Shown: positions 62,182 through 64,000 of the stretch, one piece after another
Numbering within the stretch: the first letter of the stretch is position 1
Layout: each line of letters starts with the position of its first letter
Assembly: GCA_039819165.1 (NCBI GenBank)
Contig: JBCBSM010000001.1
Location: forward strand, 2,356,001 to 2,420,000
Length of the DNA stretch: 64,000 bases
Reading direction: 5' to 3'
Source of the DNA: Planctomycetota bacterium
Lineage (GTDB): Bacteria; Planctomycetota; Phycisphaerae; Phycisphaerales; UBA1924
The notes under the pieces: model-generated
Databases searched by the model: none
What the model was told of the DNA's origin: nothing
What the model saw: only the letters and a program-made list of their open reading frames with translations
Position numbers and translations under genes: made by a program

Positions 62182-62202
62182 GGACCTGGGTCGCGCAACG
62201 AA

Positions 62203-62228
62203 CGTGGCCGGGCGAGCGCCCGGCCACG
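62203..62228. terminator. hairpin between convergent STAS and dockerin genes
   Basis: A 12-bp stem (CGTGGCCGGGCG with CGCCCGGCCACG, loop AG) lies between two converging genes and could stop transcription from both sides. No T-run on either side, so it is only a probable terminator. Confidence 0.5.
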
Positions 62229-62266
62229 AGTACGATCTTCGAATCGTGCGCTCCGGGGGCGAACGC

Positions 62267-63418
62267 TCAGCGGCTGTCGGTCCAACCGGTGCCACCGGAC
62301 TGCGTCGGTTTGCGGCTGCCGTCGCGGCCCGCGTACGTGACCGAGCCCTTTATGGCCCGCACGAGCTTCACGCCCAAGTCGGACTTGATGCAGTCCACGA
62401 GCTGCTGCCCGGCAGCCCCGTCGCCGACGTTGCACCCGATGATGCAGATTTCGGTGTTCGAGTCGACCTTGCCCTGGTCCTTCAGCCCATCGATGAAGTC
62501 CATGTAGTCGCCCAGCTTGGCGCCGGTCGCCGACTTGCCGATGGCCTTCTCGCCGTCGAATCCGTCGCCGTGGTTGCCGTTGCCGACCGAGATCAGCCCG
62601 TCAGCGCCGTGATTGGCAATGATGATCTTCTTGAGCGGCTTCGGATCGACGTCGCAGATCTCCTGGATCGCGTCGGCGACGTCGTCAACCTCAACAATGT
62701 TCTGGCCGGCCGATTCGTAGTAGTTCCAGCGCTGCCGCCAGGTCGAGTCCTTGTCTGAGATCACGATGTCGGCCTCGTGGATGTCGAAGGTACGCGTAGT
62801 CCCCGTGTCGGCGGCGTCATCGCCCTTCTTGAATTCTTCGATCTCGACGCCCGCCAGCACGGCCTTGATGCCCGGGCCGGTGGCCGTGTCCTCGAAGATG
62901 TGGTAAATGCCCGGGAAGTTGATCTCGACGACCCACTCGCCGGTGTCGTTGCAGAAGAAGATCGAGTAGTCGCTGCCGTACTGGTATGGATCGTCGTCGT
63001 CGATCGGCGACTGGATCTGCACGAAGAACGAATCGAGCGCGAACTGGACGGGCAGCTCGGGCAGTTCGATTCGGGGGTACTCATTCAGCGGGATCTCCGG
63101 GAAGTAGCGAGCTTCAAACTCGTCGATCAGCTGGAGGTCCGAGCACAGCGGTGGTTCGCAACCCGCGAGAAAGTCATTCTGGAAGGCCAAGAAATCGAAG
63201 ATGTTGAGCGTGCCGTCGCCGTCCCAATCGGCCAGCGGGTCGCCCAGGTCGAAGAGCGATTGGAACTGCAGGAAGTCGAAGATGGTCAGCACGCCGTCGC
63301 CATCGAGGTCGGCGCGGCAGCCGGTTGGCTGGGCCTGGGCGGTCGTCGCAGCCGCCATGACGGCGCCCGCGATGCCCGCGAGCGCGAGCCGTCCCCACGA
63401 GTTCGTTCTACCCAGCAT
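62267..63418 (-). CDS. secreted caspase-like protein with N-terminal dockerin
   Basis: 383 aa. Signal peptide ends near AQAQ (residue 30). Two dockerin repeats come first (about 34-87: [40 protein letters not shown]), unlike other proteins here where they are C-terminal. The rest resembles a caspase-fold/DUF4347-like domain: LKKIIIANHGADGLISVGNG with His270 and TEICIIGCNVGDGAAGQQLV with Cys329, a His-Cys dyad. Several acidic residues may bind calcium. It could be an extracellular cysteine peptidase; activity unproven. Confidence 0.75.
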   Translation of the reverse strand: MLGRTNSWGRLALAGIAGAVMAAATTAQAQPTGCRADLDGDGVLTIFDFLQFQSLFDLGDPLADWDGDGTLNIFDFLAFQNDFLAGCEPPLCSDLQLIDEFEARYFPEIPLNEYPRIELPELPVQFALDSFFVQIQSPIDDDDPYQYGSDYSIFFCNDTGEWVVEINFPGIYHIFEDTATGPGIKAVLAGVEIEEFKKGDDAADTGTTRTFDIHEADIVISDKDSTWRQRWNYYESAGQNIVEVDDVADAIQEICDVDPKPLKKIIIANHGADGLISVGNGNHGDGFDGEKAIGKSATGAKLGDYMDFIDGLKDQGKVDSNTEICIIGCNVGDGAAGQQLVDCIKSDLGVKLVRAIKGSVTYAGRDGSRKPTQSGGTGWTDSR

Positions 63419-63553
63419 GACTTGCTCCTTCCGAATGTGAAGCTGGATCCAGCCTGCGGGTGGCCCATGCGGTGCATGCACTCTCCCGGGACCTCTGTTA
63501 GGAGGAGCGGGCTTGGCGGCGCCTACTCACGCCGAATCGAGTCGAAAATAAGG

Positions 63554-63577
63554 AAAAACCCGGCTTCGGCGCCGGGC
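63554..63577 (-). terminator. intrinsic terminator of the last dockerin gene
   Basis: CCCGGC and GCCGGG pair around TTCGGC. On the minus strand a run of five T follows directly. It lies 54 nt after the stop codon at 63631. Confidence 0.8.
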
Positions 63578-63630
63578 TTCTCGATGATCATGCGTGGTGG
63601 GTCGCCAGCGCCCCGGCGGGGCGGGCCAGC

Positions 63631-64000
63631 TCAGGACTCGAATAGGTTCTGGAACTCGAGGAAGTCGAACAGCGTGAACGCGCCGTCGCCGTCCAGGTCG
63701 GCCCTCGGGTCGCCGTCCTCCCACAGGTTCTGGAACAGCAGGAAGTCGAACAGCGTCAACTCCCCGTCGAGGTCCAGGTCGGCCGGGTGCGGCGTGCAGC
63801 CCTCGATCTCGATCGAAACGTCGTCGACGCCCGCCTCGACCAGCGAGCCCGTCCGCGTGTCGTACGCGATCACCAGCAGCCGCATCTGGTCGGTCGGAGC
63901 AACGAAGTCGGCGATGCGGTACCGCTTCTGCTCCCATCCGACGGTCGGGCCGCGCAGGCGATCGATCTGCTCGAAGGTCGTGCCGTCGTCGTTGCTCAGG
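63631..64000 (-). CDS. dockerin-domain protein, C-terminal part (truncated by window end)
   Basis: The frame is open from the window edge (about 122 codons here) and stops at 63631. The visible part has a beta-rich stretch (VGWEQKRYRIADFVAPTDQM, LVIAYDTRTGSLVEAGVDDV) resembling a MAM- or jelly-roll-like module, then two dockerin repeats ([40 protein letters not shown]). It ends in ES, without the Gly-Cys found in the others. A terminator follows. The N-terminal part lies outside the window. Confidence 0.85.
   Translation of the reverse strand, partial: LSNDDGTTFEQIDRLRGPTVGWEQKRYRIADFVAPTDQMRLLVIAYDTRTGSLVEAGVDDVSIEIEGCTPHPADLDLDGELTLFDFLLFQNLWEDGDPRADLDGDGAFTLFDFLEFQNLFES

Overview
The window is GC-rich bacterial chromosome, most likely from a planctomycete of the class Phycisphaerae (order Phycisphaerales). 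The pointers are five secreted proteins with two-repeat dockerin modules of the D-x-D-G-D-G...FDFLAFQN type, most ending in Gly-Cys (the GC-type dockerin known from Phycisphaerales). A PEP-CTERM protein, a BamA-type outer-membrane assembly factor and outer-membrane porins indicate a Gram-negative envelope. I see no prophage, insertion sequence, CRISPR array or rRNA operon. Most of the window is housekeeping sequence with dense coding on both strands. Two short, visibly AT-richer patches near 12.7-13.6 kb and 45.1-46.1 kb each carry a DUF3800-type gene and look imported.

Layout, 0-15 kb: a lipoprotein and a short-chain dehydrogenase. Next is a divergent pair made of a PLAAT/LRAT-like lipid acyltransferase homologue and a small HTH protein with a C-terminal membrane anchor, separated by a perfect 26-bp palindrome. 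Then come glutamate dehydrogenase, ribosomal protein S1, a MarR regulator with a secreted alpha/beta hydrolase, an LVIVD-repeat dockerin protein, an acyl-CoA mutase large subunit, the first DUF3800 gene and a dicarboxylate symporter. 15-31 kb: an ABC exporter, a Ycf46-like AAA ATPase, a reprolysin-like dockerin metalloprotease, a UbiA prenyltransferase and a GbsR-type regulator with its operator and a coupled partner. These are followed by a HAF-repeat dockerin protein, an isolated atpA, a lipoprotein, the c-di-AMP pair cdaR/cdaA, an Nfu-N protein overlapping mutY, and tRNA-Gln(CUG).

31-45 kb: a PEP-CTERM protein, TM2 protein, aldo/keto reductase, ATP-grasp-like protein, bamA, a small membrane protein, an AhpD-like protein, a hyperbasic histone-H1-like protein, class II DAHP synthase, an FmdB-like protein that has lost its zinc ligands, a PIG-L/BshB-type deacetylase, two lipoproteins, and a tRNA-dihydrouridine synthase that carries an in-frame palindromic insertion. 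45-64 kb: a DinB-like protein, the second DUF3800 gene in an AT-rich patch, phoH-pgpH, a PhoR/PhoB-like two-component system facing a porin, then a six-gene minus-strand run (ClpP-like protein, unknown protein, glycosyltransferase, BshC-like protein, substrate-binding lipoprotein, argS). The window ends with a STAS protein, a caspase-like protein with an N-terminal dockerin and a truncated dockerin protein.

Functional links: cdaA/cdaR (synthesis and control) and pgpH (hydrolysis) form a split c-di-AMP module. The BshB-like and BshC-like genes suggest a bacillithiol-type thiol. PhoR/PhoB-like genes beside a porin suggest phosphate control. The most unusual items are the PLAAT-like/membrane-HTH pair with its shared palindrome, the palindromic insertion inside dus, the caspase-like dockerin protein, the DLA variant of the CdaA catalytic motif and the histone-like protein.
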